Of a stretch of 64,000 nt of DNA, positions 51,206 through 61,740 are shown in pieces; position 1 is the stretch's first letter; each line of letters starts with the position of its first letter. The notes under the pieces are model-generated. The model ran no database searches. It saw only the letters and a list, made by a program, of their open reading frames with translations, and was not told where the DNA came from. The stretch spans positions 30,782-94,781 of the forward strand of contig ONHA01000005.1 in the NCBI GenBank assembly GCA_900317515.1, given 5' to 3'. Made by a program: the position numbers and the translations under genes. The stretch comes from an uncultured Eubacteriales bacterium. Its GTDB lineage: Bacteria; Bacillota; Clostridia; Lachnospirales; Lachnospiraceae.

Positions 51206-51595
51206 ATGGCTAAAGGACATAGATCCCAAATCAAACGGGAGAGAAATGAAGTAAACAGAGAGAAAAGGCCGTCCGCAAAGGTCTCCTATGCCAGGATGTC
51301 TGTTCAGAAGGCCTGCTTCGTTCTCGATGCGATCCGCGGCAAGGATGTAGAGACTGCACTCGGCATCCTTACCTACAGCCCGCGGTATGCCTCAAGCGTC
51401 ATCAAGAAGCTGCTTGAGTCCGCAATCGCCAATGCCGAGAACAACAACGGCATGAACCGCGCGAACCTTTATGTTGCGGAATGCTACGCGGGAAGCGCAC
51501 CGACAATGAAGAGAATCCAGCCGAGGGCCCAGGGCCGCGCTTACAGAATCCTGAAGCGCAACAGCCACATCACCGTAGTGCTGGATGAGAAATAA
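51206..51595 (+). CDS. rplV: 50S ribosomal protein L22
   Basis: 129-aa tunnel protein. The beta-hairpin macrolide-site loop reads [18 protein letters not shown], with no obvious resistance change. The N-terminus [19 protein letters not shown] is a short Clostridial extension. Confidence 0.98.
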   Translation: MAKGHRSQIKRERNEVNREKRPSAKVSYARMSVQKACFVLDAIRGKDVETALGILTYSPRYASSVIKKLLESAIANAENNNGMNRANLYVAECYAGSAPTMKRIQPRAQGRAYRILKRNSHITVVLDEK

Positions 51596-51606
51596 GGAGG
51601 GGCAAT

Positions 51607-52263
51607 ATGGGACAGAAAGTCAATCCGCACGGCCTTAGAGTCGGAATCATCAAGGATTGGAATTCCAAATGGTATGCTGACAAGGATTTTGCAGCTAATC
51701 TTGCCGAGGACCACAAGATCCGTGTGTTCTTAAAGAAGCGCCTTTACAGCGCCGGCATTTCTGATATCATGATCGAGCGCGCTTCTGACCGCGTCAAGAT
51801 CTCCATCCAGACCGCTAAGCCGGGTATCGTCATCGGCAAGGGCGGCGCTGAGATCGAGAAGCTTCGCGCAGAGCTCTCCAAGATGCTCGGCCGCCGCGTC
51901 ATCCTTGACATCAAGGAGATCAAGCAGGCCGACTGCGATGCTCAGCTTGTTGCCGAGAACATCGCTCTTCAGCTCGAGAACCGTATCTCTTTCCGCCGTG
52001 CAATGAAGTCCACGATGCAGAGAACCATGCGCGCAGGCGCAAAGGGCATCAAGACGAGCGTCTCCGGCCGTCTCGGCGGCGCAGACATCGCGCGTAAAGA
52101 GACTTACAGCGAAGGCACCATCCCGCTTCAGACACTTCGTGCAGACATCGATTACGGCTTTGCAGAAGCTGACACGACCTACGGTAAGGTCGGCGTCAAG
52201 GCGTGGATCTACAAAGGTGAAGTACTTCCGAAGAAGGCTAAAAAGGAAGGGAGTGATCAGTAA
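51607..52263 (+). CDS. rpsC: 30S ribosomal protein S3
   Basis: 218-aa mRNA-entry protein with KH domain ([17 protein letters not shown], the GxxG loop as GKGG) and C-terminal [14 protein letters not shown] in [13 protein letters not shown] form. Begins [18 protein letters not shown]. Its stop overlaps the rplP start (TAATG). Confidence 0.98.
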   Translation: MGQKVNPHGLRVGIIKDWNSKWYADKDFAANLAEDHKIRVFLKKRLYSAGISDIMIERASDRVKISIQTAKPGIVIGKGGAEIEKLRAELSKMLGRRVILDIKEIKQADCDAQLVAENIALQLENRISFRRAMKSTMQRTMRAGAKGIKTSVSGRLGGADIARKETYSEGTIPLQTLRADIDYGFAEADTTYGKVGVKAWIYKGEVLPKKAKKEGSDQ

Positions 52264-52724
52264 TGTTAATGCCGAAGAGAGTTAAGCGGAGAAAGCAGTT
52301 CCGCGGTTCCATGAGAGGTAAGCCGACCAGAGGAACACGCGTGACACGCGGCGAGTTCGCACTTGTCGCAAGCGAACCGTGCTGGATCAAATCCAACCAG
52401 ATCGAGGCAGCCCGTGTTGCCCTTACCCGTTACCTGAAGCGTGGCGGAAAAGTCTGGATCGATATTTTCCCGGATAAGCCGGTAACGGCAAAGCCCGCTG
52501 AGACCCGTATGGGTTCCGGTAAAGGTTCTGTCGAGTACTGGGTAGCTGTTGTCAAGCCGGGCCGTGTCCTCTTTGAGGTCGCTGGCGTTCCCGAAGCTGA
52601 TGCCCGTGAGGCTCTTCGCCTTGCCATGCACAAGCTTCCGTGCACCTGCAAGATTTATTCCCGTGAGCAGGTCAACGGTGTGGAAGAGGCTGCAACCAAT
52701 GCAGAAGGCGGTGATCAGGAATGA
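52263..52724 (+). CDS. rplP: 50S ribosomal protein L16
   Basis: 153-aa protein at the A-site/peptidyl transferase region: [63 protein letters not shown]. It is about 10-15 residues longer than usual owing to an Asn/Glu-rich tail. Both ends overlap neighbours (TAATG with rpsC, ATGA with rpmC). Confidence 0.98.
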   Translation: MLMPKRVKRRKQFRGSMRGKPTRGTRVTRGEFALVASEPCWIKSNQIEAARVALTRYLKRGGKVWIDIFPDKPVTAKPAETRMGSGKGSVEYWVAVVKPGRVLFEVAGVPEADAREALRLAMHKLPCTCKIYSREQVNGVEEAATNAEGGDQE

Positions 52725-52927
52725 AAAGTACGAAATATTTAGAGTCTCTGCGCGGTAAGAGCGCTGCAGAGCTGAACGAGGAACTGGTATCGGCGAAGAA
52801 AGAGCTGTTCAACCTGAGATTCCAGAACGCTACGAATCAGCTGGACAATACTGCAAGAGTCGGTGAGGTCCGCAAGAACATCGCCAGGATCCAGACCGTG
52901 ATTGCCGAGAAGGCTAAGGAGGCTTAA
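52721..52927 (+). CDS. rpmC: 50S ribosomal protein L29
   Basis: 68-aa helical hairpin protein at the tunnel exit. Contains [26 protein letters not shown] and [15 protein letters not shown]. Translationally coupled to rplP by ATGA; two bases separate it from rpsQ. Confidence 0.97.
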   Translation: MKSTKYLESLRGKSAAELNEELVSAKKELFNLRFQNATNQLDNTARVGEVRKNIARIQTVIAEKAKEA

Positions 52928-52929
52928 TA

Positions 52930-53187
52930 ATGGAAGAAAGAAACCTCAGAAAAACACGCGTCGGCAAAGTCGTCAGCAATAAGATGGACAAGACGATCGT
53001 CGTTGCAATCGAGGACCGTGTCCGTCATCCGCTTTACAAGAAGATCGTTAACAAGACCTATAAGCTGAAAGCTCATGATGAGAACAATGAGTGCAGCATC
53101 GGCGATACCGTAAGGGTTATGGAGACAAGACCTCTCTCCAAGGATAAGAGATGGAGACTTGTCGAGATCGTCGAGAAGGTTAAGTAA
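52930..53187 (+). CDS. rpsQ: 30S ribosomal protein S17
   Basis: 85-aa OB-fold primary 16S-binding protein: [58 protein letters not shown]. Confidence 0.98.
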   Translation: MEERNLRKTRVGKVVSNKMDKTIVVAIEDRVRHPLYKKIVNKTYKLKAHDENNECSIGDTVRVMETRPLSKDKRWRLVEIVEKVK

Positions 53188-53221
53188 GCTGCCCGGCGTG
53201 AGCAAATAGGAGGATACAAGT

Positions 53222-53590
53222 ATGATTCAACAGGAAAGCAGACTGAGAGTCGCTGATAATACCGGAGCGAAGGAAATTCTGTGTATCCGTGTCATGGGCG
53301 GCTCTACCAGAAGATATGCCCATATCGGCGATGTTATCGTTGCTACGGTTAAAGATGCAACACCCGGCGGCGTTGTGAAAAAAGGTGATGTGGTCAAGGC
53401 TGTTGTCGTCCGTACGGTCGACGGCTCCCGCCGCAAGGATGGTTCCTACATCCGCTTTGACGAGAATGCTGCTGTTATCATCAAGGATGACAAGACACCG
53501 AGAGGAACACGTATTTTCGGACCCGTTGCCCGTGAGCTCAGAGAGAAGCAGTTCATGAAGATCGTTTCTCTTGCTCCGGAAGTACTGTAA
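53222..53590 (+). CDS. rplN: 50S ribosomal protein L14
   Basis: 122-aa intersubunit bridge protein: [63 protein letters not shown] precedes the ATG. Confidence 0.98.
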   Translation: MIQQESRLRVADNTGAKEILCIRVMGGSTRRYAHIGDVIVATVKDATPGGVVKKGDVVKAVVVRTVDGSRRKDGSYIRFDENAAVIIKDDKTPRGTRIFGPVARELREKQFMKIVSLAPEVL

Positions 53591-53602
53591 GGGGGTAAAG
53601 GA

Positions 53603-53914
53603 ATGGCTACACTTAAGATTAAGAAGGGCGATACCGTCCGCGTCATCGCCGGCAAGGATAAAGACAAGGAAGGCAAGGTCCTCTCTGTCAATGCCAAGAA
53701 CAGCACGATCGTGGTCGAGGGCGTCAACATGATCACCAAGCACGAGAAGCCGTCGGCAGCAAACCAGAACGGCGGTATCGTGAACCGTGAGGCGCCGATC
53801 AGCATTTCGAATGTCATGTACCTTCACAAAGGCCAGCCGACCAGAATCGGTTTCCGCTTTGAAAATGATAAGAAGGTCCGCTTCGCCAAGAAAACCGGCG
53901 AGACAATCGGCTGA
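53603..53914 (+). CDS. rplX: 50S ribosomal protein L24
   Basis: 103-aa assembly-initiator with N-terminal KOW motif ([20 protein letters not shown]) and [14 protein letters not shown]. Preceded by GGGGGTAAAGG. Confidence 0.98.
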   Translation: MATLKIKKGDTVRVIAGKDKDKEGKVLSVNAKNSTIVVEGVNMITKHEKPSAANQNGGIVNREAPISISNVMYLHKGQPTRIGFRFENDKKVRFAKKTGETIG

Positions 53915-53931
53915 GGAAGGAGGAACAGGTT

Positions 53932-54471
53932 TTGAGCAGACTTAAAGAACAGTACGAAAATGAAATCGTACCGGCACTCAAAAAGAAATTTGAGTATAAG
54001 AATCCGATGGAAGTTCCGAAGCTCGTAAAGATTGTCGTCAACATGGGTGTTGGCGAGGCCAAGGAAAACGTCAAGCTCCTTGATGCTGCTGTTGCAGACA
54101 TGGAGACCATCACCGGCCAGAAGGCAATCCGCACCAAGGCTAAGAAGTCCATCGCGAACTTCAAGCTTCGTGAAGGCATGCCGATCGGCTGCAAAGTCAC
54201 ACTCCGCGGCGAGCGTATGTATGAGTTCGCTGACCGTCTTATCAATCTCTCTCTTCCGCGTGTCCGCGACTTCCGCGGCGTGAACCCGAATGCTTTTGAC
54301 GGCCGCGGCAACTATGCCCTCGCTGTCAAAGAGCAGCTCATCTTCCCGGAAATCGAGTATGATAAGATCGACAAGGTAAGGGGCATGGATATCATCTTCG
54401 TCACGACTGCAAAGACGGACGAAGAGGCCCGCGAACTGCTGAGACTGTTCAATATGCCGTTCGCTAAGTAA
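53932..54471 (+). CDS. rplE: 50S ribosomal protein L5
   Basis: 179-aa 5S rRNA-binding protein: [67 protein letters not shown]. It initiates at TTG 53932 behind GGAAGGAGG (no in-frame ATG fits the N-terminus [13 protein letters not shown]), a rare start codon for a core ribosomal gene. Confidence 0.97.
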   Translation: MSRLKEQYENEIVPALKKKFEYKNPMEVPKLVKIVVNMGVGEAKENVKLLDAAVADMETITGQKAIRTKAKKSIANFKLREGMPIGCKVTLRGERMYEFADRLINLSLPRVRDFRGVNPNAFDGRGNYALAVKEQLIFPEIEYDKIDKVRGMDIIFVTTAKTDEEARELLRLFNMPFAK

Positions 54472-54484
54472 AGGAGATAAGATC

Positions 54485-54670
54485 GTGGCAAAGAAATCAA
54501 TGAAATTGAAACAGGCCAAGAAGCCGAAGTTCTCCACAAGAGAGTATACACGCTGCAGTATCTGCGGTCGTCCGCATTCTGTTCTTTCTAAGTACGGCAT
54601 CTGCCGTATCTGCTTCCGCGAATTAGCTTACAAGGGCGAGATTCCGGGCGTTAAGAAAGCATCGTGGTAA
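54485..54670 (+). CDS. rpsZ: 30S ribosomal protein S14 type Z (zinc-binding)
   Basis: 61-aa short S14 with two CXXC pairs ([10 protein letters not shown] and CRICFRELA) binding zinc. It starts at GTG 54485 behind AAAGGAG. A zinc-free long paralogue, if any, is not in this window. Confidence 0.97.
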   Translation: MAKKSMKLKQAKKPKFSTREYTRCSICGRPHSVLSKYGICRICFRELAYKGEIPGVKKASW

Positions 54671-54700
54671 AGAACTTTAGAAAGAAAGGAGCGTCATTAA

Positions 54701-55105
54701 ATGACTACGACGAATGATCCGATCGCGGATATGCTCACCAGAATCCGCAATGCGAATATCAGGAAGCACGACACTGTTGACGTACCGGCTTCCAAGATGA
54801 AGATTGCTATCGCTGACATCCTGGTCGACGAAGGCTACATCGCAAAGTACGATCTTGTCGGCGAGGGCGTGGAGAAGACGATCCATGTCACCTTAAAGTA
54901 CGGCAAGAATAAGAATGAAAAGGTCATCAGCGGCTTAAAGAGAATCTCCAGACCGGGCCTCCGCATCTATGCGGGCGCTGAGGAGCTTCCGAAGGTCCTG
55001 GGCGGCCTCGGCATCGCCATCATTTCCACCAACAAGGGTGTCATGACCGACAAGGCTGCAAGACAGCAGAACGTCGGCGGCGAGGTTCTTGCATTTATCT
55101 GGTAA
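54701..55105 (+). CDS. rpsH: 30S ribosomal protein S8
   Basis: 134-aa 16S-binding protein: [77 protein letters not shown]. In E. coli S8 represses the spc operon; whether it does so here is unknown. Confidence 0.98.
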   Translation: MTTTNDPIADMLTRIRNANIRKHDTVDVPASKMKIAIADILVDEGYIAKYDLVGEGVEKTIHVTLKYGKNKNEKVISGLKRISRPGLRIYAGAEELPKVLGGLGIAIISTNKGVMTDKAARQQNVGGEVLAFIW

Positions 55106-55249
55106 AAAGTGCTCAGACGGCCTTGCCGGATGGATGGTCCGGCAGCGCCGAGTGCTTTGGGATTCATTTCCCATATATTCCGCATAAAGCGGAACGAACT
55201 GAAAACAGGGACTTATGTCCCCGAAAATCTAAGTTTAGGAGGAAACATC
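55106..55249 (+). other. structured spacer before rplF
   Basis: 144 bases with three consecutive hairpins: TGCCGGA/TCCGGCA near 55124-55145, TTCCGC/GCGGAA near 55178-55195, and GGGAC/GTCCC near 55208-55222, then TTAGGAGG. None has a T-run, so these are not obvious terminators. No promoter is clear; regulation or mRNA processing is possible. Confidence 0.5.
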
Positions 55250-55789
55250 ATGTCACGTATCGGCAGACTTCCGGTTGTGATTCCGGCAGGCGTAACTGCA
55301 GAAGTCACAGCGGACAACACAGTGACCGTGAAGGGACCCAAGGGTCAGATCACCAAGACCTTTGCTCCGGAAATCGGTATCGAAGTTAAAGACAACGAGA
55401 TTCATGTAACCCGTCCGAACGACCAGAAGAAGGAGAAATCCCTCCACGGTCTGACCCGCGCACTTATCCACAACATGGTGGTCGGTGTCACGGAAGGCTT
55501 CACCAAGACTCTTGAGATCAACGGTGTCGGCTACAGAGCTCAGAAGCAGGGCAACAAGCTTGTCCTCTCCCTCGGCTACAGCCACCCGGTGGAAATGATC
55601 GATCCGGAAGGCATCGAGTCCACCGTCGAGAACAACAAGATCATCATCAAGGGCATCAGCAAGGAAGCCGTTGGACAGTATGCGGCAAACATTCGCGTAA
55701 AGAGACCGCCGGAACCGTATAAGGGCAAGGGCATCAAGTACAGCGATGAAGTTATCCGCCGCAAGGTCGGTAAGACCGGTAAGAAATAA
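55250..55789 (+). CDS. rplF: 50S ribosomal protein L6
   Basis: 179-aa protein with two related alpha/beta domains: [47 protein letters not shown], and ending [21 protein letters not shown]. It starts at ATG 55250 behind TTAGGAGG; the frame is open further upstream, but that part lies in the hairpin spacer. Confidence 0.98.
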   Translation: MSRIGRLPVVIPAGVTAEVTADNTVTVKGPKGQITKTFAPEIGIEVKDNEIHVTRPNDQKKEKSLHGLTRALIHNMVVGVTEGFTKTLEINGVGYRAQKQGNKLVLSLGYSHPVEMIDPEGIESTVENNKIIIKGISKEAVGQYAANIRVKRPPEPYKGKGIKYSDEVIRRKVGKTGKK

Positions 55790-55808
55790 AGAAAGGAGAG
55801 TGTGAGAG

Positions 55809-56177
55809 ATGATTACAAAGCCATCTAGAGCCGCGATTCGTGAGAAGAAGCACATGAGAATGCGCGGACATATTTCCGGAACGGCTGAGCGTCCGAGACT
55901 CGCAGTCTTCCGCAGCAACAAGCATATGTATGCCCAGATCATCGATGATGTTAAGGGTGTGACACTCGTTTCCGCTTCCACACTTCAGGCTGAGGTTAAG
56001 GAAGGCCTTGAGTACACGGATACCGTTGAAGCAGCAGCCAAGGTCGGCAAAGTGATCGGCGAGAAGGCTCTGAATGCCGGCATCAAGGAAGTCGTATTTG
56101 ACCGCGGCGGTTTTGTGTACCACGGAAAGATCAAGGCTCTTGCCGATGCAGCACGTGAAGCAGGGCTTGCATTCTAA
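55809..56177 (+). CDS. rplR: 50S ribosomal protein L18
   Basis: 122-aa 5S rRNA-binding protein: [82 protein letters not shown] precedes the ATG. Confidence 0.98.
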   Translation: MITKPSRAAIREKKHMRMRGHISGTAERPRLAVFRSNKHMYAQIIDDVKGVTLVSASTLQAEVKEGLEYTDTVEAAAKVGKVIGEKALNAGIKEVVFDRGGFVYHGKIKALADAAREAGLAF

Positions 56178-56194
56178 GAGGAAGGGGAATTTTC

Positions 56195-56713
56195 ATGAGA
56201 CAGAACGAAAATAAAAGAATGGATAAAGATGAGAACGGTCTCGAGGACAGAGTCGTTGCCATCAAGCGCGTAACGAAAGTCGTCAAGGGCGGCCGCAATA
56301 TGCGCTTCTCCGCACTCGTAGTTGTAGGCGACAAGAACGGCCATGTAGGCGCAGGCCTCGGCAAGGCAGCTGAAATTCCGGAAGCGATCCGCAAAGGAAA
56401 AGAAGATGCCGAGAAGCATATGATTTCGGTGGCGAGAACAGATTATAACAGCATCACCTTTGATAACCTCGGCAAGTTCGGCGGCGCTCAGGTTCTCCTG
56501 AAGAGAGCTCCGGAAGGTACCGGCGTTATCTCCGGCGGCGCTGCCCGTGCTGTTGTCGAGCTTGCCGGAATTCGTAACATCCGTACGAAATCCCTTGGCT
56601 CCAACAACAAGCAGAATGTCGTTTTCGCAACTCTTGCAGCCCTGAAGGGTCTTAAGACTCCGGAAGAGGTCGCTCGTCTCCGCGGCAAGTCCGTTGATGA
56701 GATCAAAGCGTAA
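56195..56713 (+). CDS. rpsE: 30S ribosomal protein S5
   Basis: 172-aa accuracy protein: [43 protein letters not shown] (double-stranded RNA-binding fold) and [19 protein letters not shown]. The spectinomycin-site loop looks wild type. GAGGAAGGGG precedes the ATG. Confidence 0.98.
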   Translation: MRQNENKRMDKDENGLEDRVVAIKRVTKVVKGGRNMRFSALVVVGDKNGHVGAGLGKAAEIPEAIRKGKEDAEKHMISVARTDYNSITFDNLGKFGGAQVLLKRAPEGTGVISGGAARAVVELAGIRNIRTKSLGSNNKQNVVFATLAALKGLKTPEEVARLRGKSVDEIKA

Positions 56714-56727
56714 GGGAGGTCAACGAA

Positions 56728-56916
56728 ATGGCAGAAGAAAAGAAACTCAAAATTACACTCGTAAAGTCTACGATCGGAGCTGTTCCGAAGAATAAGAAGG
56801 TCATTGAGTCCATGGGCTTCAAGAAGCTGAACTCCAGCGTTATCCTTCCGGACAATGCAGCTACCCGCGGCCAGATCGCCAAGATCGGTTACCTGGTCAA
56901 AGTAGAAGAAGTTTGA
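56728..56916 (+). CDS. rpmD: 50S ribosomal protein L30
   Basis: 62-aa protein: KLKITLVKSTIGAVPKNKKVIESMGFKKL and GQIAKIGYLVKVEEV. GGGAGG precedes the ATG. Confidence 0.97.
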   Translation: MAEEKKLKITLVKSTIGAVPKNKKVIESMGFKKLNSSVILPDNAATRGQIAKIGYLVKVEEV

Positions 56917-56931
56917 TAGGAGGTGCCAGTA

Positions 56932-57372
56932 ATGGATTTATCGACATTAAAACCGGCTGCCGGTTCCAAGCATAACGATAATTTCCGCAGAGGCCGCGGC
57001 GAGAGCTCCGGCAACGGAAAGACGGCAGGCAAGGGACACAAGGGCCAGAAGGCTCGTTCCGGCGCACCGCGTATCGGTTTTGAAGGCGGCCAGATGCCTC
57101 TTTTCAGACGTCTTCCGAAGAGAGGATTCAACAACCGCAATTCCAAGGTATATGCATATGTCAACGTCGAAAGACTTGAGCAGTTCGAGGACGGCACGGT
57201 CGTAACGGCTGAGCTTCTCCTTGAGAACGGCATTGTGGCCAAGGTTATTGACGGCGTCAAGATTCTCGGCGGCGGTGAACTGACCAAGAAGCTTACCGTA
57301 AAGGTTGCTAAGGTCACCGAGAGTGCAAAGGCTAAAATTGAAGCGGCAGGCGGGACAGTCGAGGTGATCTGA
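56932..57372 (+). CDS. rplO: 50S ribosomal protein L15
   Basis: 146-aa protein with Gly/Arg-rich N-terminal extension: [53 protein letters not shown]. It starts at ATG 56932 behind AGGAGGTGCC; an in-frame GTG at 56923 lies inside the ribosome site and is unlikely. Overlaps secY by one base (TGATG). Confidence 0.98.
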   Translation: MDLSTLKPAAGSKHNDNFRRGRGESSGNGKTAGKGHKGQKARSGAPRIGFEGGQMPLFRRLPKRGFNNRNSKVYAYVNVERLEQFEDGTVVTAELLLENGIVAKVIDGVKILGGGELTKKLTVKVAKVTESAKAKIEAAGGTVEVI

Positions 57373-58688
57373 TGTTTAAAAAGGTAATGGACATATTTAA
57401 AGTCAAGGATGTCCGGCACAGAATGCTCTACGTACTTCTGTGCCTGATCATAATCCGACTGGGATCCCAGATTCCGGTGCCGGGTGTGAACAGGAACTAT
57501 TTCTCGGAGTGGTTCGCGTCCCAGACAGGCGACGCCTTCAACTTCTTTGATGCGTTCACAGGCGGTTCTTTCTCGAGCATGTCGATCCTGGCACTGTCCA
57601 TCACACCGTACATCACTTCTTCGATTATTGTTCAGCTTTTGACGATTGCAATTCCTGCACTTGAAGAAATGCAGCGTGATGGTGAAGACGGCAGGAAGAA
57701 GCTTACAGCGATTACCCGTTACCTGACGGTCGGACTTTCACTGTTCGAATCGATCGCTATGACGGTCGGTTTCGGCAATAACGGTCTTATCCCGAATATG
57801 GATTTCGCGAAGGCAGTTGTTGTTATCGCTTCCCTGACAGCAGGTTCTTCATTCCTTATGTGGATCGGCGAGCAGATCATGGAAAAGGGTATCGGAAACG
57901 GCATCTCCATGGTGCTTCTCATCAATATCCTCTCCAGAGTGCCGTCTGATCTTGCAAGCCTTTACGAGCAGTTCGTAAAGGGCAAAACGATAGCCAGAGG
58001 GGCTCTCGCGGCAATTATCATCATCGCCATCATCCTTGTGATGGTCGTCATGGTCCTTCTTCTGAACGGTGCCATCCGGAGAATTCCGGTTCAGTACTCC
58101 AAGAAGACGGTCGGCCGCAGGGTTGTCGGCGGCCAGAGCACGCACATTCCGCTCAAGGTCAACACAGCCGGCGTCATCCCGGTTATCTTCGCTTCGTCGA
58201 TCATGTCCTTCCCGGGCATCATCGCCACGTTCATCGGCAAGAACAATGCCCAGGGCGTCGGCGGTACGATCCTCGGGATCCTGAGTTCCAACAACTGGTT
58301 CCAGTGGGCAAGACCGATCTACAACATCGGACTGATTCTCTATATTGTCCTCGTGATCTTCTTCGCGTACTTCTACACGTCGATCACCTTCAATCCGCTT
58401 GAGATTGCCGACAATATGAAGAAGCAGGGCGGATTTATCCCCGGTATTCGTCCGGGCCGTCCGACGTCCGACTACCTTACCAAGCTTCTGAACTATATCA
58501 TCTTCATCGGCGCGGTAGGGCTTGTGATCATCGCGATCATCCCGTTCTTCTTCAACGGCGTGTTCAGCGCCAGCGTCTCCTTCGGCGGAACGTCGATCAT
58601 CATTATCGTCGGCGTCATCCTTGAGACGGTCAAGCAGATCGAATCGATGATGGTTGTGAGAAATTACAGGGGATTTTTAAATTCGTAA
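57372..58688 (+). CDS. secY: preprotein translocase channel SecY
   Basis: 438-aa, ten-TM protein-conducting channel working with the SecA encoded at 28769. It shows RLGSQIPVPGVN, the plug and TM2 region, SIIVQLLTIAIPALEEMQRDGEDGRKKL, GNGISMVLLINI and the C-terminal cytoplasmic loop FNPLEIADNMKKQGGFIPGIRPGRPT. Coupled to rplO by a one-base overlap, as in most bacteria. A hairpin (58696-58729) without T-run follows the stop. Confidence 0.98.
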   Translation: MFKKVMDIFKVKDVRHRMLYVLLCLIIIRLGSQIPVPGVNRNYFSEWFASQTGDAFNFFDAFTGGSFSSMSILALSITPYITSSIIVQLLTIAIPALEEMQRDGEDGRKKLTAITRYLTVGLSLFESIAMTVGFGNNGLIPNMDFAKAVVVIASLTAGSSFLMWIGEQIMEKGIGNGISMVLLINILSRVPSDLASLYEQFVKGKTIARGALAAIIIIAIILVMVVMVLLLNGAIRRIPVQYSKKTVGRRVVGGQSTHIPLKVNTAGVIPVIFASSIMSFPGIIATFIGKNNAQGVGGTILGILSSNNWFQWARPIYNIGLILYIVLVIFFAYFYTSITFNPLEIADNMKKQGGFIPGIRPGRPTSDYLTKLLNYIIFIGAVGLVIIAIIPFFFNGVFSASVSFGGTSIIIIVGVILETVKQIESMMVVRNYRGFLNS

Positions 58689-58768
58689 CCTAAAGGGGGA
58701 CAGCCCGTGCATAATGCGGGGCGTCCCCATAGGTGTTTTAAGAGATTTTGATTGAGAGGAGGGTTAAA

Positions 58769-59413
58769 ATGAAGGTTATCATGTTAGGCGCCCCCGGAGC
58801 AGGAAAGGGCACACAGGCCAAGAGACTTGCTGCTGAGTACAATATCCCCCACATCTCGACGGGTGATATCTTCCGCGCAAACATCAAGGGCGGAACGGAG
58901 CTCGGCAAGAAGGCAAAGGGTTACATGGATGCAGGACAGCTTGTCCCGGACGAACTCGTCTGCGATCTCGTCGTTGACCGCATCAGCCAGGCTGACGCAA
59001 AGAACGGCTATGTCCTGGACGGTTTCCCGCGCACGATCCCGCAGGCCGAGGCTCTCGACGCAGCACTCGCCGCAAAGGGAGAGAACGTTGACTACGCCGT
59101 CAACATCGATGTTCCGGATGAGGCAATCATCGACAGAATGTCCGGCCGCCGCGCATGCGTAGGCTGCGGAGCTACCTACCACGTCATCTTCAACGCACCG
59201 AAGGTCGCCGATGTCTGCGATGTCTGCGGAGCGAAGCTGATCATCCGTGACGATGACAAGCCGGAGACCGTCAAGAACCGCTTAAGCGTTTATCACGCAC
59301 AGACCCAGCCTCTCATTGACTACTATGAGGCAAAGGGACTGGTCGTAAACATTGACGGAACCCAGGATATGGATGCAGTCTTTGCAGAGATTCTGGAGAA
59401 GATCGGTAAGTAA
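58769..59413 (+). CDS. adk: adenylate kinase
   Basis: Interconverts AMP + ATP and 2 ADP. 214 aa from ATG 58769 behind GAGAGGAGGG (a TTG 21 bases upstream is less likely). It shows the P-loop [12 protein letters not shown], the AMP-binding STGDIFR and [14 protein letters not shown], and a zinc-type LID domain with CVGCGATYH and CDVCG, the Gram-positive form. Overlaps map by one base. Confidence 0.98.
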   Translation: MKVIMLGAPGAGKGTQAKRLAAEYNIPHISTGDIFRANIKGGTELGKKAKGYMDAGQLVPDELVCDLVVDRISQADAKNGYVLDGFPRTIPQAEALDAALAAKGENVDYAVNIDVPDEAIIDRMSGRRACVGCGATYHVIFNAPKVADVCDVCGAKLIIRDDDKPETVKNRLSVYHAQTQPLIDYYEAKGLVVNIDGTQDMDAVFAEILEKIGK

Positions 59414-60189
59414 TGCCTGTAAAGGTCAGAACAGAAGAACAAATTGAAAAAATGAGGATCTCGGGGCGGATGCTGGCTCAGGTTCACGAAGCCATGAGGC
59501 AGGTGATCCGCCCGGGCATCTCTACAGCGGAGATCAACGCTGTGGGAGAGGAGGAGATCCGAAGGCTCGGAGGAATCCCCAATTTCAAGAATTACCGGGG
59601 GTTTCCCGCGGCGGTCTGCATTTCCGTGAACGACGTGGTGGTCCACGGGATCCCTTCAGAGGAGATCATCCTTAAGGAGGGAGACATCGTATCGCTCGAT
59701 GCCGGACTTATCTACAAGGGCTGGCATTCGGACGCGGCGAGGACCTGGGGCGTCGGAACAATAAGCGCGGAGGCAGAGTCGCTCATAAAAGACACGCGGG
59801 AGAGCTTCTTTACGGGGATGCGGCTTGCAAAAGCGGGCAATCACCTCTACGATATCTCGGCGGCGATCGGCTGGTTTGCGGAGAGCCGCGGAAGAGGGAT
59901 CGTGAGAGAGCTCACCGGACACGGGATCGGGCCTCACCTTCATGAGAATCCGATGATCCCGAACTTTGAACAGAAGGGCAGAGGAATCCTGCTGGTGCCG
60001 GGCATGACCTTTGCCATCGAGCCCATGCTGACAGCGGGCGGTGAAGAAATTCGTCTCATGCCGGACGGCTGGACGATCAGAACAGAGGATGGAAGCCTGG
60101 CGGCACACTATGAAAACACCATCCTGATTACGAATGGAGAGCCGGAGATACTGACCGGTCAAGAAGGAGGATATCAAACATATGTCTAG
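59413..60189 (+). CDS. map: type I methionine aminopeptidase
   Basis: Removes initiator Met from nascent proteins. 258 aa of the short type Ia form: [22 protein letters not shown], metal ligands in [19 protein letters not shown] (two Asp), [17 protein letters not shown] (His), [11 protein letters not shown] (Glu) and HYENTILIT (Glu). Overlaps infA by 8 bases; the KOW-domain gene often found between map and infA is absent. Confidence 0.97.
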   Translation: MPVKVRTEEQIEKMRISGRMLAQVHEAMRQVIRPGISTAEINAVGEEEIRRLGGIPNFKNYRGFPAAVCISVNDVVVHGIPSEEIILKEGDIVSLDAGLIYKGWHSDAARTWGVGTISAEAESLIKDTRESFFTGMRLAKAGNHLYDISAAIGWFAESRGRGIVRELTGHGIGPHLHENPMIPNFEQKGRGILLVPGMTFAIEPMLTAGGEEIRLMPDGWTIRTEDGSLAAHYENTILITNGEPEILTGQEGGYQTYV

Positions 60190-60400
60190 AGCTGATTCGA
60201 TTGAAGTGGAAGGGACGGTTATTGAAAAGCTCCCGAATGCCATGTTCCGTGTGGAACTTTCGAACAAGCATGTAGTCCTGGCACACATCAGCGGAAAGCT
60301 TCGCATGAATTTCATTCGAATCCTTCCGGGCGACAAGGTAACGATTGAGCTTTCGCCGTACGATCTTGACAAGGGACGCATCATCTGGCGCGACAAGTAA
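60182..60400 (+). CDS. infA: translation initiation factor IF-1
   Basis: 72-aa OB-fold factor blocking the A site: [61 protein letters not shown] in overlapping segments, all typical. Begins inside map behind AAGAAGGAGG. Confidence 0.98.
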   Translation: MSRADSIEVEGTVIEKLPNAMFRVELSNKHVVLAHISGKLRMNFIRILPGDKVTIELSPYDLDKGRIIWRDK

Positions 60401-60425
60401 AGAAAAAAGTTTTTAAAAATAATGC

Positions 60426-60454
60426 TTGCAAAAAGGCCCGCAGCGTAGTATCAT
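60426..60454 (+). promoter_or_regulatory. possible internal promoter before rpmJ, overlapping a hairpin
   Basis: TTGCAA (60426-60431), 17-base spacer, TATCAT (60449-60454). The -10 lies in the centre of a near-palindrome (CCGC...GTAGTAT-C-ATACTAT-GCGG, about 60438-60463), followed by ACTTTTG, which can also act as an infA terminator. Confidence 0.5.
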
Positions 60455-60530
60455 ACTATGCGGACTTTTGTGCGCCTTTGGCGCGGATTTTACATTCAAA
60501 GCAGAGTGATTTGCGGAAAGGAGGTTTATA

Positions 60531-60644
60531 ATGAAGGTTAGATCTTCCGTAAAACCTATTTGTGAGAAGTGCAAAGTCATCAAAAGAAAGGGTTCCATCA
60601 GAATTATCTGCGAGAATCCGAAGCACAAGCAGAAACAGGGCTGA
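60531..60644 (+). CDS. rpmJ: 50S ribosomal protein L36 (zinc type)
   Basis: 37 aa: [19 protein letters not shown] then [17 protein letters not shown], with the Cys-Cys-Cys-His zinc set (CX2C, C, H). AAAGGAGG precedes the ATG. Confidence 0.98.
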   Translation: MKVRSSVKPICEKCKVIKRKGSIRIICENPKHKQKQG

Positions 60645-60859
60645 TTAAATTAGGTGAAAAAAGCTGTCCGGGGCGCGGCTGCACGGACACGGCTTTAACT
60701 ATATATCAGCTTACGAGCGGATATTAGTGCTTAATACCGGCGTGCGTTCATCTCGCGCGGCGGAAAGGTCATCCTGATTTTTGCGATGGCTGGGCAGTAG
60801 TCCCTGCCCCAGTTGAGAAACTAAGAAACAAAATTGAAACTGAAGTTTGGAGGAAAACA
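60645..60859 (+). other. 215-base structured spacer before rpsM
   Basis: No coding region. It contains several possible stems, among them GGGCAG/CTGCCC near 60792-60809 and CTGTCCGG-type pairing near 60663-60695, then TTTGGAGG. No terminator T-run and no clear promoter. It may be a leader for autoregulation of the alpha operon by S4 or S13; inference only. Confidence 0.4.
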
Positions 60860-61228
60860 ATGGCTCGTATAGCTGGAGTGGATTTACCAAGAGACAAGCG
60901 TGTCGAGATCGGTCTGACCTATATCTATGGTATCGGCAGATCTACATCGAACAAGATCCTTGCGGGTGCTAATGTCAACCCGGACACGCGCGTACGTGAC
61001 CTTACCGACGAGGAAGTCACACGCATCAAGGACGTTATGGAAGCTACATGCCTGGTGGAAGGTGATCTTCGCCGTGAAGTCGCCATGAACATCAAGCGTC
61101 TCACTGAGATCGGCTGCTACAGAGGCATCCGTCACAGAAAGGGCCTTCCGGTTCGCGGTCAGAACACCAAGAACAATGCCCGGACCCGCAAGGGACCGAA
61201 GCGCACAGTCGCTAACAAGAAGAAATAA
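60860..61228 (+). CDS. rpsM: 30S ribosomal protein S13
   Basis: 122-aa head protein: [29 protein letters not shown], helix-two-turn-helix region, and C-terminal [25 protein letters not shown] contacting tRNA. Confidence 0.98.
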   Translation: MARIAGVDLPRDKRVEIGLTYIYGIGRSTSNKILAGANVNPDTRVRDLTDEEVTRIKDVMEATCLVEGDLRREVAMNIKRLTEIGCYRGIRHRKGLPVRGQNTKNNARTRKGPKRTVANKKK

Positions 61229-61265
61229 TTTTCGGTAGTTTAGAAAGGAAAGTAGGTTAGTTTTT

Positions 61266-61670
61266 ATGGCAGGTAAAGCATCAGCTAAAAAGACGGCTTC
61301 CTCTAAGAGGAAGGTCAGGAAAAACGTTGAACATGGACAGGCTCACATTCAGTCATCCTTCAATAACACGATCGTTACTCTGACGGATGCGAACGGCAAT
61401 GCTCTTTCATGGGCTTCCGCCGGCGGCCTGGGATTCCGCGGTTCAAGGAAATCTACACCTTATGCTGCCCAGATGGCAGCAGAGACGGCAACAAAGGCAG
61501 CTCTTCCGCACGGTCTCAAGACTGTGGAAGTGTTCGTCAAGGGCCCGGGCTCGGGACGTGAGGCGGCTATCCGCGCACTCTCCGCATCCGGTCTTCAGGT
61601 TGTCAGTATCGAGGATGTAACTCCGGTACCGCACAATGGCTGCCGTCCGCCGAAGCGCAGAAGAGTATAA
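61266..61670 (+). CDS. rpsK: 30S ribosomal protein S11
   Basis: 134-aa platform protein: [43 protein letters not shown], and [17 protein letters not shown] at the end. N-terminal Lys/Ser-rich extension. Confidence 0.98.
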   Translation: MAGKASAKKTASSKRKVRKNVEHGQAHIQSSFNNTIVTLTDANGNALSWASAGGLGFRGSRKSTPYAAQMAAETATKAALPHGLKTVEVFVKGPGSGREAAIRALSASGLQVVSIEDVTPVPHNGCRPPKRRRV

Positions 61671-61740
61671 TTCCATTTCATTTATCAGCCGCATGGAAAT
61701 TGCGCATTAATTTCAGATCATTACGGAGGTCCTAAGCAAT

